NCBI GenBank assembly: GCA_036583965.1
Contig: JAZBQD010000017.1
Coordinates: 27,438,385 to 27,502,384, forward strand
Direction of reading: 5' to 3'
Source: Prunella strophiata
Taxonomy: Eukaryota > Chordata > Aves > Passeriformes > Prunellidae
DNA: 64,000 nt
The notes beneath the pieces were generated by a model that worked only from the letters and a program-made list of their open reading frames with translations, was not told where the DNA came from and did not search any database. The translations under genes and the position numbers were made by a program. Shown one piece after another: positions 10,385 through 22,900 of this stretch; within the stretch, counting starts at the first letter, position 1, and each line of letters begins with the position of its first letter.

Positions 10385-13300
10385 AAACCAAAACCAACAA
10401 CAACAACAAAAAAAAAAGCAAAAAACAACCAACATAAACAGCAAACGAAAAACCTCACTAGCAGGAAGAAACCTGCAACCCTGCCTGCGCGAACTGCCGC
10501 ACGACTTCCCGCTCCGGGTCGCCGCCTCCCGAGAGCCCTCTCTTAATCGCCCGCCGCTCGACGGAGGAAAACCCCGCCCTGCGCCTGGGGGGCTAACAAG
10601 AACCAGTCTGCTCTTTTCGGGCAACAGAGTCTCTCATGATTTCTAAACAGAAACATTCTTACTTGAGGAGCTGAGTGACAATTTAGACTATGGGAGTTTG
10701 ACCTCCCAGGTGGGGAAAGCGCCAGCATCAGCACCTTTTCCTCTCCATGGTGCTGGTTGTTGAAGGTAAGAAAACAGGCATGCTGAGACCTGGGAGGAGG
10801 GGATGCAGACTACGGGAGAAAAGACACAGGTCCAGCTCAAGAAAGAGGTGCCTGGGGAAAGCAGAGACAAACACGGCTGCCTGTGCCGGAAAGGATGCAC
10901 CAGGGACACATATCCCAACCCTACTCCATGTCAGCCTGGGCCAGTGGTTTTGATTGGCTTCTTAACACTCATCCTTGCAGAAATCCAATGCATGTGGCTG
11001 ATGAACAGTGGCACTTAAAATCAGACAGCAGACCCTGCTTGGTGGACCGGGTGAGAGGGCATTTCTTGCCTATATAGAATAAGCACTTGCTTTATGTGTG
11101 ATTTGTTTGTTTGTTTCCCTTAACATCTGTTTTCTCTTTAGATGGTGAGCAGTCTAAGGGCCAGAGAAGAAAATGAGTCAACCCAAGGTACCAGTCACAC
11201 AATGGAGTGGAGAATTTGTACTAAACTGATCCAAGGACAGGGATTATTCCACTGTGCTCACATGCAATTAAGGGGAAAGAAACTCCTACCACCACCATCC
11301 TCCTACTAGCTTATCTTGCTGGTTTACCTTGAGGCAGATGCAAAAGAATGATTTTAATGTTTGACTATGTTATGAAAACACAAAAAATGTATTTCAGAAC
11401 CTTCTTATACAGTTGATAAAAGCCCATACAAAAGTTCCTTCCTACAAATTACTAACTATTCTAATTACTAACTATTATTAAGATTCTAAGGTCAAATTAA
11501 AAGATCTCAGATGAAATGTCTTCCTTCTTGTGCTAGAGGAATCACACTGTAGGAAACCAAACAACTGGACAGCATGTGTCTTCTAGAATATGTTTCACTT
11601 ACAACAGGCACTATTCTTAGTTCCAGCTGGGTCTAATCTATGACACCCCAATGTTCAGATTGAAAACATACTTTCAAGCATGCTTAATCACACAGGTCTT
11701 TGCACCACAAATTGCCTGAGCCAATTCATAGCAAAGGTGGTGGAGAAATTGACAATCATCTAAATAAACAATGACAAACTTCTGCACAAGTGTGATCAAA
11801 TGTTAATTTCAATTCTTTTGCACTGTCCTGCTTCAGCCAACACTGCAATGACAGTGGGGAGAAGAAGCTGTCGTTAAAACAGTTAAGCCAGAATTTCCGT
11901 CTTGAAGGCTGATCCTGCCCAGTACTGAGCACCTCCTGAATTAATTTCTCCTCCTACTGATACTCAGCTGGTTTCAATAAACAAAATACTCTCCTGCTGG
12001 TTCATTCTGGGAACACCAACTGCTCTCAGATCTGTTTTGAATACTAATACAAAAACTCAATTCTGATGTCATATGCCACCTATGCAAATTCTCCAAATGC
12101 TTTGGATATTAGCATGAAAGAGTGTTAAGTCTTAGATAAGTGAAAATGAGATATGAGTGGGCAATCTCATGTTAGCAAGATAGATCAATGTTAGGCCACG
12201 AAGAATGCTTTAGAGAAAACAAAAAAAGGAGAAAATAAGTAAATCTAATGGCCTGCCTTCTGGCCTAGTTTGTGCCATATTTGAACCCACAGTACTTCAT
12301 TGCCATCAGTACATTATACTGCTAATATGCACACTGGAGGATGCTCTGAGCAAAATAAAGGGAGATCTTACCCAAGATGAAAGGACTTCAAAAGCCATGG
12401 ATAGCTGGGCTAAGCAAAATACATCATCCAAACAATCAGTGAAGAGACAACAATCAGTAGGAGATAATAGGAAGTCCACACTCAGAGAACAAGTGCTCAT
12501 GATACAAGTGTGGGCTTGGAATATAGACAAGGGAGCTGAATCCTACTGAGTCCAAATAGAGAAGTATCTTCACTCAAAACAGGAGTTCTGTTGCCTGGGA
12601 CACCTGTGCCAAGATGAAGCAGAACTCCTAAAGAACATCACTGAAGAGACAGTTGGACAAAAGCTCCTGTGAGTGTGTGTATGTCTTCTCTTGCATGTCA
12701 TTTGTGTGTTGAACTTACCCTGCTGTGGTTTGTATAGATCTGGATGTTTAATAAAGTTCCAATCTCTGCCTCTGGATGCCAGCTGAAAATTGAGTAAGAA
12801 ATCAGTTGGCTATTTACTGTGCTTCCTGGTCCTTGCCTAATATTGGCATGCCTCTTGCTTTGTGTACCTGTGCTATTTGCAAGCACCCAGTTCCACTCAG
12901 TCTCCCCTCTGTGTATGTAGGAAAGAATTTTAGGCTTTGAGCATTTATTTCTAACATACCCACTGTTTCCCAGCTGCATTTCTCTATTCCCCCAAAGCAT
13001 ATCCTGCAGAGAAGCATGCGAGACTGATCTGTTCGTCAGCAGTTCCTGCAAGGTCTAGGGGTGCTCTCTTCAACCCAAAGTTGAGACAGCATTCAGGCCA
13101 TACAAATCAGTAGGTTTAGGACAATTCCACTGGAGAACAAGAAGCAGACCTGAAAAACCTACAGTAAAATTCCACTAGCTAATACTTTATTAAGCTTTCC
13201 ATGGTTCTAATAATGTAATTTATGCACAGAGAGGCTACTTCATTTGCTTCATTGCTCACTATTTATGTACCTGTCTTGAAGGGAATGATGTTTAGAAGAG

Positions 13301-14254
13301 GCTTTAAAGTGGTCTATGAAAAATACACATAGAAAGGAGACAGGTTTCCTGCTGAAAGCTTTGTTAATTTTTCTAGGAGATAGCATTAGGTGTAAGACAT
13401 GTTAGTGTAAAACCAGAAGTGTTTAACATGTCTTACTTAACAACCCAAAACCATGAAGTCTCTGTAAGATGAGCAATGATACCAGTCAAGCTTGGAGGCC
13501 ACACTTTGGAACCTGGGATGTTTGAAAACTAGGCAACAGCCACAGTTTACCACCCTATATCCTGATAAGCTATTTACCAGACCAAGATGCAATCTTCTAA
13601 GAACTTCAAAATGGTACTTGCTTACACTGATTCTGATGTTATGATATAGGAGCAACACCAATACTCTGCACCACAAGGCAGTACTCCTAATCCTTCACAG
13701 CAAATGGACTGAAAAACAAAAACAGCTAAAAAAAAAAGAAAACAAAAAAACGAAAAAAGTAATGGAGAGACACTCAAACTGAAGTGTAGTGTGTAACGAC
13801 TTTTATCAGTGAAGCCCTCTGCCCATCACAGTCTCATTTTTGTGAAACCAGACACATTATGAGTCCAAGAAAGGGCCATGATTCTTTGTTAGAATGTTTA
13901 CATTGTTTTAGCAATGCAATGCATACAATTTGTATCTTCTTCCTATTACACCTGCAGTTCTGCCTACAATAAATACATTTCTTAAGACTGTTTAGAAAGA
14001 CCATTAAAATAATTTATATTTGGTCCTATCTTTACATAATTAAACATTATCCTATGCTTTTCTTGCCAATTACCATCTCTGTCTGTAGTCCTATGGATAA
14101 ATTACTTGCAATACATTTCAGACTATAAAATGTACACTGAACTTTGCAAAAAAACACACTACACACTACCAGAGTTTTATAGACTTTCTATACAAATTCT
14201 GCATGAGATACCGTTAGGTACCAAGCCTATGTTGACAGAGCAAGTAAATATGAC

Positions 14255-15175
14255 AGAAAGGTCTCTTCCAATCCTCCCACCATGGGCAGGGACACCTTCC
14301 ACTAGTCTTGGCTGATCAAAACTCTGTCTACCTGATTCTGAATACTTCCAAAGATATCCACAAATTCTCTGAGCAACTTGTTTCACTGTCTCAGCAGGCC
14401 CATTGTGAAAAACATTTTTACATCCAATCTAAATATACCCACTTTAAAACTGTTGCCCTTTGTCCTGTCACTACAGGCTGCGGTGAAATGTCTCTCTCCC
14501 ACATAAGCCCCCTCTGTGTTCTGAAAGGCCACTCTAAGGTCTCCCTAGAGCTTTTTCCTCTCCAGTCTGAACAACCCCAACTCTCCCAGCCTGTCCTCTT
14601 CAGAGAGGTGCTTCATCCCTCAGATCACCTTTGTGGCGCTCTGCTGGACTTGTTCCAACACATCTTTCTTCCAGAGGACCCCAAAACTGGATGCAATACT
14701 TCAGGTAGGGTCTTATGAGAGCAGAGGGGCAAAATCACCTCCCACAATCTGCTTTTGATGCAGCCCAGGATGCAGCTGGACTTCTGAGCTGCAAGTACAC
14801 ATTGCTAGCCCATGTTTAATTTTTCATCCACTAGCACACCGAAGTCCATCTCCACTAGGCTGATCTCAACCACCTTTGCCTCAACTCAAATGCAGCACCT
14901 TCTCCTTGGCCTTGCTGAACTTGGGTCCCATTCCTTGAGCCGTCAAGGTCCCTCTGGACGACATTCCTTCCCTCACTCACCCCTCAGCTTGGTGCTTTTG
15001 CCTTCCACAAACTCAATCCCACTATCTTACTTAATTGATGAAAATACTACACAGTACTAGTCCCAGACCTCTGAGGGAAACCATCTGCTCCTGGTTTCCA
15101 CTTGGGCACTGAGCTATTGACAGTAACTCTTTGGATGCAGCCATTCTTTTCTATGTTCTCACCTAGCCTTACAGA
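14255..15175 (-). mobile_element. CR1 LINE 3' fragment
   Basis: On the plus strand this reads as the reverse complement of CR1. It has the ggtctcttccaatc tail, ccatgggcagggacacctt, ctgaacaaccccaactctcc, then gatgcagcccaggatgcagc and tcaaggtccctctgga, in the order expected for a minus-strand copy with its 3' end at the left. Internal deletions and many substitutions show an old copy. It extends to about the ggcactgagctattgacagt motif and a little beyond. Open frames here come from decayed reverse-transcriptase-side sequence and are not genes. Confidence 0.88.
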
Positions 15176-16029
15176 TGAAGAATATGTAACAGAAATGTAT
15201 AATAGAACCCACTACCTATGGACTTGTTATGTGCCACTCTCCTATGACACTAGGTACCCAATATATAAGCCAAAAAAAATAGCATAACAATTACCATTAT
15301 TTGTCTCTACCAAATGCAAAAAGAGAAACCCAAGAGGATTGAAAATGGACACCCAGAAAAAACTTTCTCTTAGAACACTCAGATATGAATTTCCTGGCTG
15401 TGATCCATTTCACCAAAAGTGCCAATGGAAGAAAGGTAAAAATGGAAACTATTCTTAAGGCCAGATATATGATTTGGCTTAGTGGAAGGTAATGAATGGT
15501 ATGTTCAGGCTCTGGTTCCTGCAATCCAAATTTTAAAAAAAAGCACCATGAATACAGAAAATTGGTTAAGCTATTTTCCCCAGTACCTGAAAAGCACCTC
15601 TGCTGATTTTGCTAGGAACAATACATCCAGATCTAAAGGCTTTCACAGCAGGAGACTGTGTCTAACAGAAAAAGACAAGGAAGCTAAAATGCTTGTGTAC
15701 CTGCTTTCTTCTATTTTTCTTTGGATTAGTTTTTTTTTTTTTTTTTGTACAGTACTATGAGGGTCCTTACTGTTCATGTTTCTGATCTTTTCCTTGCAAT
15801 CCAATCCACTTCTGCCTCAGTAATCCCTGCTGTTCAGGGACTTAGAACCTAAAGTTCTGAGCAGCACAGTATTTTTTAAAAAGTGTCTTTCTGAAAGTGT
15901 TGTTTACAAGGTATCATCACCAACTTGTTTCATGAATGGCAAAAATAAGTGTGAGACATAATGATTAGAAGTAAATAACCCCCCACCCCCAATTTCCACA
16001 CATCTTGGAGAAGCATACATTTCACTAGT
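15176..16029. other. Intergenic gap between CR1 and the MTAP 3' end
   Basis: AT-rich, with one poly-T run near 15730-15746. No gene, RNA or repeat family was recognised. Confidence 0.5.
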
Positions 16030-16066
16030 TTTATTTACTAGACAAGAAGTAGCAGGTTATTTTATT
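16030..16066 (-). terminator. MTAP: Candidate poly(A) signals for MTAP
   Basis: Two TTTATT hexamers on the plus strand (16030-16035 and 16061-16066) are AATAAA on the minus strand, about 830-870 bases beyond the MTAP stop codon. They are the first clean AATAAA signals I noticed downstream of the stop on that strand. The 3'UTR would then run from 16896 down to about 16010-16040. Inference only. Confidence 0.4.
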
Positions 16067-16896
16067 AAAATAAAACTGTATTAAAAAATTGAAATGCATA
16101 CATTCAAACCACTTGAGCACATTCATCACTTAATACAGGAACTAAAATTAGAGCTGTTCAATAAAGCGGAAAATGGGCGTGTTTGGGACACTGTCAGCAA
16201 AGTACTTTTTCTGTACAGTTCTGTAAGTCACATAAGTACATCTTCAGGCACAAATTTGGTTTAGGCATTACTTCAGTCTCCAACACTAACTCATTACACA
16301 ACTGCTGCTGTGACAGAACCACCGTAATTATTAAACCAGGTCTTCTAGCATCCAAAACAAATACGCTGCTTTAAAAAAATCACTGGAATAAAAAATATGG
16401 ATAATGTATAAAAATAGTATAATTTTAATTTGAAATTGTTCAGTTTTTCTGTTATATTTCTGAAGTGAATTGTAACCATGTGCCTTGTTGAAGGAAAAGA
16501 TGGGAGGTAGAAACAGCAACACAAATAGCCTGTGAATCTGCCTTCTTGACCTTATTTTATGAAACCGCAACAACAATATTACTTAGACTTTCCTTTCTAC
16601 CATCAGTTAAAAGGTACCACTGAATAGAGGATACTGACTTTTTTTTTCTCTGCCAGATACAGTTTGTCAGTAGGGCCATTTATAGTTGAAAACATACTCA
16701 AAATCTAATTTTAACCATCTTATACGTGATCAAACCAACAAAGATTTTAACAGCAGCCTTACACATGATCATTGGTCAATGTTTAGTCCATTCTTTTAAG
16801 CTTGTAACAATTTTTGAAGATATTATGACCTCTGAAAGTTTGAAAGTGATCCACTCTTCCTTGAAAGCACTGAAACTTCAAGGTTCATCCAGGTTG

Positions 16897-16935
16897 TTAC
16901 TGCTTTGGCAAGATGACCGAACACTGCACCGTTGT
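16897..16935 (-). CDS. MTAP: MTAP exon 8 (last coding exon)
   Basis: Short terminal exon found by pattern. The minus strand has acceptor ttgtatttcag, then 12 codons reading [12 protein letters not shown] and TAA. Human MTAP ends NMAQFSVLLPRH, so length, phase (0) and the core xSVxLPx agree. It lies 6.8 kb beyond exon 7 and is too short to show in an ordinary open-frame scan. The first residues differ from human, which is usual at this C terminus. Confidence 0.88.
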   Translation of the reverse strand, partial: TTVQCSVILPKQ

Positions 16936-19900
16936 CTGAAATACAAAGTCACAGGAAATAAATGCTTCTTTTGCCAATACAGGGAGAATTATTTTTCATT
17001 ATGTAGCTTCCATTTGGGTACAAACGTGTCAATCCTTTCATGTGCATAGTATCTCCAACTTTTTCCAACACCACAGAAGTCAATATAATTACAAGGAGGG
17101 CATACACACACACAATGGGTTTTCATTACAACTTTTGCGAAGCTATGTGGTAAGATTATTGGTATGGAGAAGAACCATATTGCAAAAACACTAATTTATG
17201 AACTTTGGGCTTACAGACTGCAAATGAAAAATTGTGCACCATGCTTTCTGTGACTTCCACATGACTTTCCATCAATTCTGAAGTACAGCTATCAAGAACA
17301 GAAACCAGCCAGATGGCACTGACTGTGAATGAATGAAATACTCAAGTTATGTAGGGACAGGCAACTTAGACATTAGCCACATTCAAGGGCAGGGTCCGAA
17401 AAACATTTTAATCTCAACTTTTCTGAGAAGTCCTTGGCTTGCAAGTACCCCTGCATAGTTGCACAGACCAATGCAACTACAGTTGAAGTGAAGGCTTGAT
17501 GAATTTTCCTCCTCCACTTTACTCACCTCAGCCAATATACTGTGATCACATATGTACATTCGCTGACCAGTATCATTGATGTGATATTTTTGAGGAAGAA
17601 AATTACTCAAAAATATTTACAAGATTAGAGTTCTACATACAGAACTTAGGAATGTAAGTTTCAGTTTGAGACAGACTAGAAAAAATAACTGGAAAAATAC
17701 TAAGCTTTATGCCCTTCAACTCTTTTACCTGTTAAATCACGTAAATGCCCAAGTGGCTCCCTGATGAAGTGTATTGAAATACATCTACAGTTACCTTACC
17801 CAATCTAAACTATCCTAGAGTATTTACTTACCACAACTCTCAAAATACAGCATTATTCCTTGTATCAGAGATCTGGCAAATACATTTCTCACAGGCTAGT
17901 ACAGAAGTTCAAGAAAAAGGCAAGTAGTACCAGCAGGTTTCCCCACCCAGAGCCAAGAAATTTACCTAAGGAGCACTCACAAAAGCTCTGACACCTTACC
18001 ACAAGCTGATCTTACAGACACACTGTAAAAAAAAAATCAGTTCTAACAGGACATTCCTTTTACCTTTATAGTACAGATTCTCTCCTGATACTCATGGGGT
18101 TGAGCCTTATTGTAATAAAGGTACAGAGCTCAATTTCCAGTTAAGATGAGCTAAAATTCTTTTCAACAGGATAGTTTTTTTCTAACTCATACTTTTCTTA
18201 GCAAAGATTTTAAAAAGTCTACTTTATCAGTTCTCATATGAAATTGTCTGCTGCCACCAATTCATTTACTTCATGAGCAATGAGCCCATGTTTCACATGG
18301 TAAGTTTTTCTTATCAATGCTTTGGCTGCAGTTCTTGCTGCCTTTGACATCTCTTCCAATTGCCAACTACAGACAAGCTCCCATTGTCCTGCAAGTATTC
18401 CTAACTTGATATACCTGAACTTCCACCTGGGTTCTCTCTTTGCAGCTTGTTTCTGCTTCCAACCCTTGATTGCTGCACTTCTGCACTAGAGCTGTTTCCT
18501 GTTCAGTCAAGGTCTTTCTGTGGATCAGAATGCTGCACTTAAAGACCTGCCAACTTTCTGGAGCTCCCTGACTCTTCAGAGCTGCCTCCTATGAGATTAT
18601 ACCTACTAATTCATTAACTGAAAACAAGTATGCTCACCTGAACTCCAGCAACTGTTAACTGCATTACTTGCTCCTCACAGGATGTCGAATGCCACAATTT
18701 CATGAGGATTACAGCAACAACTGTCAGTAATTATCACCTCAATAACCAACTCTCCTCAGTTAACAGCATATCCAGCTGTATATCACCCATGACTGACCAG
18801 CTTATCCAGAAATTTCCTTGACACCAACCAGAAATCACTTGGACCACTGTGATCAAAAGTATCATCTGTTTTCCGACACATGACATAAATAGCATGTGTT
18901 CTGAAAGAATGAGAGCTTTAACTTGACACTGGAAAATTATCTCTTTATAGCAACAAAGCCATGAAATACTGGCCTAAAGACATTTTAGACAGTTAAAAAA
19001 TAGTAACTTTCAAAGTACACACACTCACTGACATATCAAAGATTAAATGATACAGTAAAGAGAAGTGATGGTAAGCAGCCTATCTTTTATCAAAAAAACA
19101 GCCCTTGGACATTTTGTTTCAATACTGCCATCTTTCCTTGAGATTACTGTGAGATTCAGAGGTGACACCACTGGCATGTGTGTTGATCTGGGATTAAAAC
19201 TTCCACACATGGAGACAGAGATAAAAAGGAAAGCAGAGACTGACAGCACATTTTCTCCTGCCAGATAAAGTTCCTCATGTCAAAGCAGACAGATTATAGA
19301 TCTTAGAGAAGAAAAACTGTGTTTATGTAGAGCTTTACAGTTTCACAAGCTTCCCCAACAGTAAACCAGACATTTTGCCCATTTGATATGCACAGCTGCG
19401 GCTTGGATATGTTCTGTCACTGATAGGAGTGTACCAGCTGCAGTCTTACTCCGTTCGCTACTTGTCTGTGTTTCTTAACACATTTCCACAGGGCATGCAA
19501 GAGCTGCTGCCTTCAAGCTCTAGGAAAAGAGCTCCAAAACAGTTCAAAAAACTCCATCATCTGGCCTTCAAAACTCCCATTTTAAAATGTACACTACAAG
19601 ACAAGAGATTTTAAAAACTCTTTATGGTTCAATTACATACTCGTACAGAGGCACTTGCATGTATCTTTCTCTTTGCCTCCCTACAAAATTGCCTCTCTCA
19701 TTCATTAACACCAGTCCTTCATCTACTTTATCACCATCAAACTCCCCAAACAGGAATATTTGTAGCCTTTCCTGATGTTTCTATGTAAAATTAAAGGAAG
19801 CCTCCAAAGCCTCTGGAGCTTCAGAATTTCTCACTATTCCAGAGTTCTTGTTCTTTCAAGTCATTAACCCTTGTTGCTCCTATTTTCTTGATATAAAATT

Positions 19901-22900
19901 TCAATCTCCACTGCCTGTTTCCAGCTCTTCCAGTGCCTTCAGACCAACTCTCTTTTTCAGTACACTATCACTCAAACCTATCTGCAAAGAACATAAACAC
20001 CTAAGAATTGTAAGTGAAACTATTTCATTACTCATCATTGATATGAGGCAGTAGATATTTAAGAGAAAAAGAGTTAAGAAGTGACCCTTCCTCTGGCGCC
20101 TCACATTTACTTCTTTCAGTACTTAGGAGACTGAGCTGGAAGAAGCACTTGACAATGAATTGAAAGAATAGCTGGCGTTCATTAAAGGGGAATATTGCAA
20201 ATGTAGTGCCAGCTCTCTTTTACTCCCAATGAAGATTCAAGACAGTCATGAAAAGGAACACAGGAGGACACTGCTCACTTAAGTATGCCTGCCAGAAACC
20301 AAGGAAGATTCATCAGTACTTAAGCAGTATAAAATACTTGGGAACCATTTCTTTTCATGTCAGCATGAAAAAAAGTGCCTGAGGAGTATCTACCACATTT
20401 TATATTATTTGTTGAAACTCTTGAGTTTGCCGTATAGCTAGACATCTGTATTAAAAAGTGCAGTCCCATTCTCTGAAAATGTTTTCCATGGATTAGAGGG
20501 AACAAGCAATAGTGATTTTGGTGCCTCCCTTATCCATCCAATGATACAACTTCCTAAAGAGTGCAAAAGGGAAAGGAAAAAGTCAGTTACTCGTCTCACA
20601 TGTACAGAGGAAACATTAAAATACCTGTTTCAGATAACCAGGTGAGGAAGATGCAAAAGATAATTCAGGCACTCCTAAAGAAAAGCAGGTTTTTCAGTAA
20701 AGAATTAGCAAAAGACTAATTTCAAGAATTTGGGTTAGAATTCTACAAACCTGACCTGGTCATTTATGCTTAATAAGTGGCTGAGCTGCATTTTACTGAA
20801 TATGTCTTCCCTTTATGACAATGACTAAACTAGAGATGAGAATCTCTGATACTACATATTGGGTTTGCATGGCCTGCTTTTGGTAGCAAGGGTCTACTGG
20901 GTGGCCTCTGTGAGAAGCTGCTGGATGCCCAGCACAGCCAATCCCTGGTGGCTCCAAAGACAGATGTGCTGCTGGCCATGGCTGGGCCAATTAGAAATGA
21001 TGGTAATGCCTCTATGATTACACACCTAAGAAGAATTCAAAACTAAAAGGGGTTGTGTAGTTGTAACTGCAGCCAAAGAAGAGTGGAGTGAGAACATGTG
21101 CAGACACTAGGGTCAGTGAAGAAGGAGGGGCAGGCAGTGCTTCAGGCACTGGAGCCGAGATTCCCCTGCAGGCCGTGGTGCAGCCCATGGTGAAGCAGCT
21201 GTGCCCCTGCAGCCCATTAGGAAATCTGGTAACACCTCTATGATAACATATTTAAAAAAGACAAAACCATGGGAACTCTCTTTTCTTCCTCTGCTTGGAG
21301 GGGACTCAGAGCAGCTGGGGCCAGGAGTGGCACATGGCCTCTGCCATCTTGGCATTGCCATCAATGGACTTTGCCTGCCTGGCCACGTCTAATCTGCTGC
21401 ACTGCAAACAGAAGGGCAGAAGCAGCAGCAGCAGCTTCTCCTTTTTGGCACCCTGCACAAAGAGAGCCACTGGTGCCGTGGAGCTGGTGGAGCTGGTGGA
21501 GCTGGTGCCATGGTGGCCAGCATGGCCCGCATCATGCCAGTGGGGACCACATGATCAGCAGCGAGAGGCATGACAAGCAATTCCCTGATGCAGAGCCCAG
21601 ACAGAATCAATCTTTCAGTGCTGCAGAACTCTTTAAGAACTTTTCAGTTGATAGAACTTGAGAACAAACAAACCTACGAACACCAATTCTCTCCTGAGTC
21701 AGAGAAAAGGGAAAAAATGAAGACGTGTGAGGAGAACAACACGGCGACACTAAGGTGGGTGAAAAGGAGGAGGTGCTCCGGATGTCAGAGCTGAGATTCT
21801 TCTGCAAGCCATGGTGAGGACTATAATACAACAAACTGTTTTCCTGTAATTCATTGAGTGCATGGGGGACGCAGGATTCACCCACAGCCCGTGAGAAAAA
21901 GGTGCTCGCGCTGGAGTGTGTGGATGCTGAAAAGCTGTGGTCTGGTGACAGGCTTGAACAGAGACAGAGAGAGAGAACCCTTGCTTCTAGAGATAGAGGA
22001 AGAGGAGCCTTGCTTCCAAACTAGAACAGCTCATCCTTAAAAGACTATACCCCATGAACTAAAATGGCCCACGAAAAACAGCTGTGGAAAAACTGTTTGC
22101 CCTTGGGAGAGACTCAGGTTGCAGCAGATTGGGTGGGACTGCTACTCGTGAAAATCAGAACGATGTTGGAGAAGTTCACAGAGAACTGTCTCCTATGAGA
22201 AAGACCCCATGGCATGGCAGAAGAGACTCCCCTCCCAAAGCAAACTGAAGAGTTCTAGAGGTGACAAACTTTAAAACTAAAACCCCCCATTTTGTCTCTC
22301 TTTGCTGTCAGTGGGAAGGAAAGAAGGGCTGGGGGAGGGGAGGAAAGGTGTTCTAAAGCTTTTAGTTCTCATTATCCTCTTTTAATTCTATTAATAACTT
22401 TTTTCTTTATACCTTTTAAAGTTTTGAGTCTGTTTTGCCCTTAGAGTGTTTTCTCCTAATCCTTATCTCACCCAATGAGCCTTTTAATTTCTTTTTCTTT
22501 CCCCCTCCTCTGCTCATCTATAGCAGAGAAGAATGAATGAATGGTTTTCCAGGGGTGCACTGGCATTTGGCCAGTGCCAAAATTGCAACATTTTTGGTGA
22601 AGAATGCAGGCAAACATGAGGACTTTGAGATAAGGATATTAATTGGGAGAAATAACAGGCAAAACAAGTATTAAATCAGAAAATTAAGTAGAATGATAGT
22701 GGGAAATTTGTATTGTAATTTTAGTGAAAATCTAGGGGTGGATTTTTTGTGTAATTTGTCTTTTTGGTTCTGTGTAGTGACTGTAGCTTAAATAAGGTGT
22801 AGAGACTTTTTTCTTCTGTTTAGTTTAGCAGCTTTTTGTTGTTCTAACTAAGGATTATATGTTGAGTGTAATTTTGATAATAATTCTTAAATATTCATAG

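Larger units (their letters stand above)
8226..14254. other. Intergenic region between CDKN2B and the first downstream CR1
   Basis: About 6 kb with no recognisable exon. It holds GC islets at about 8640-8900 and 10470-10610, two long poly-C tracts (9793-9834 and 10360-10384) and otherwise ordinary AT-rich DNA. Open frames here are short and show no known domain. In mammals the ARF first exon would fall in this interval, so the two islets are the places to look, but neither reads as ARF with confidence. Confidence 0.6.

Noticed and set aside
10480..10600. Minus-strand text GDPEREVVRQFAQAG resembles the first INK4 ankyrin helix.
   Set aside because: Wrong strand for the locus, a stop a few codons before and after, and no further ankyrin repeat; likely chance.
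14308..15060. Open frames of 82-136 codons.
   Set aside because: They lie within a minus-strand CR1 fragment and read antisense repeat sequence.
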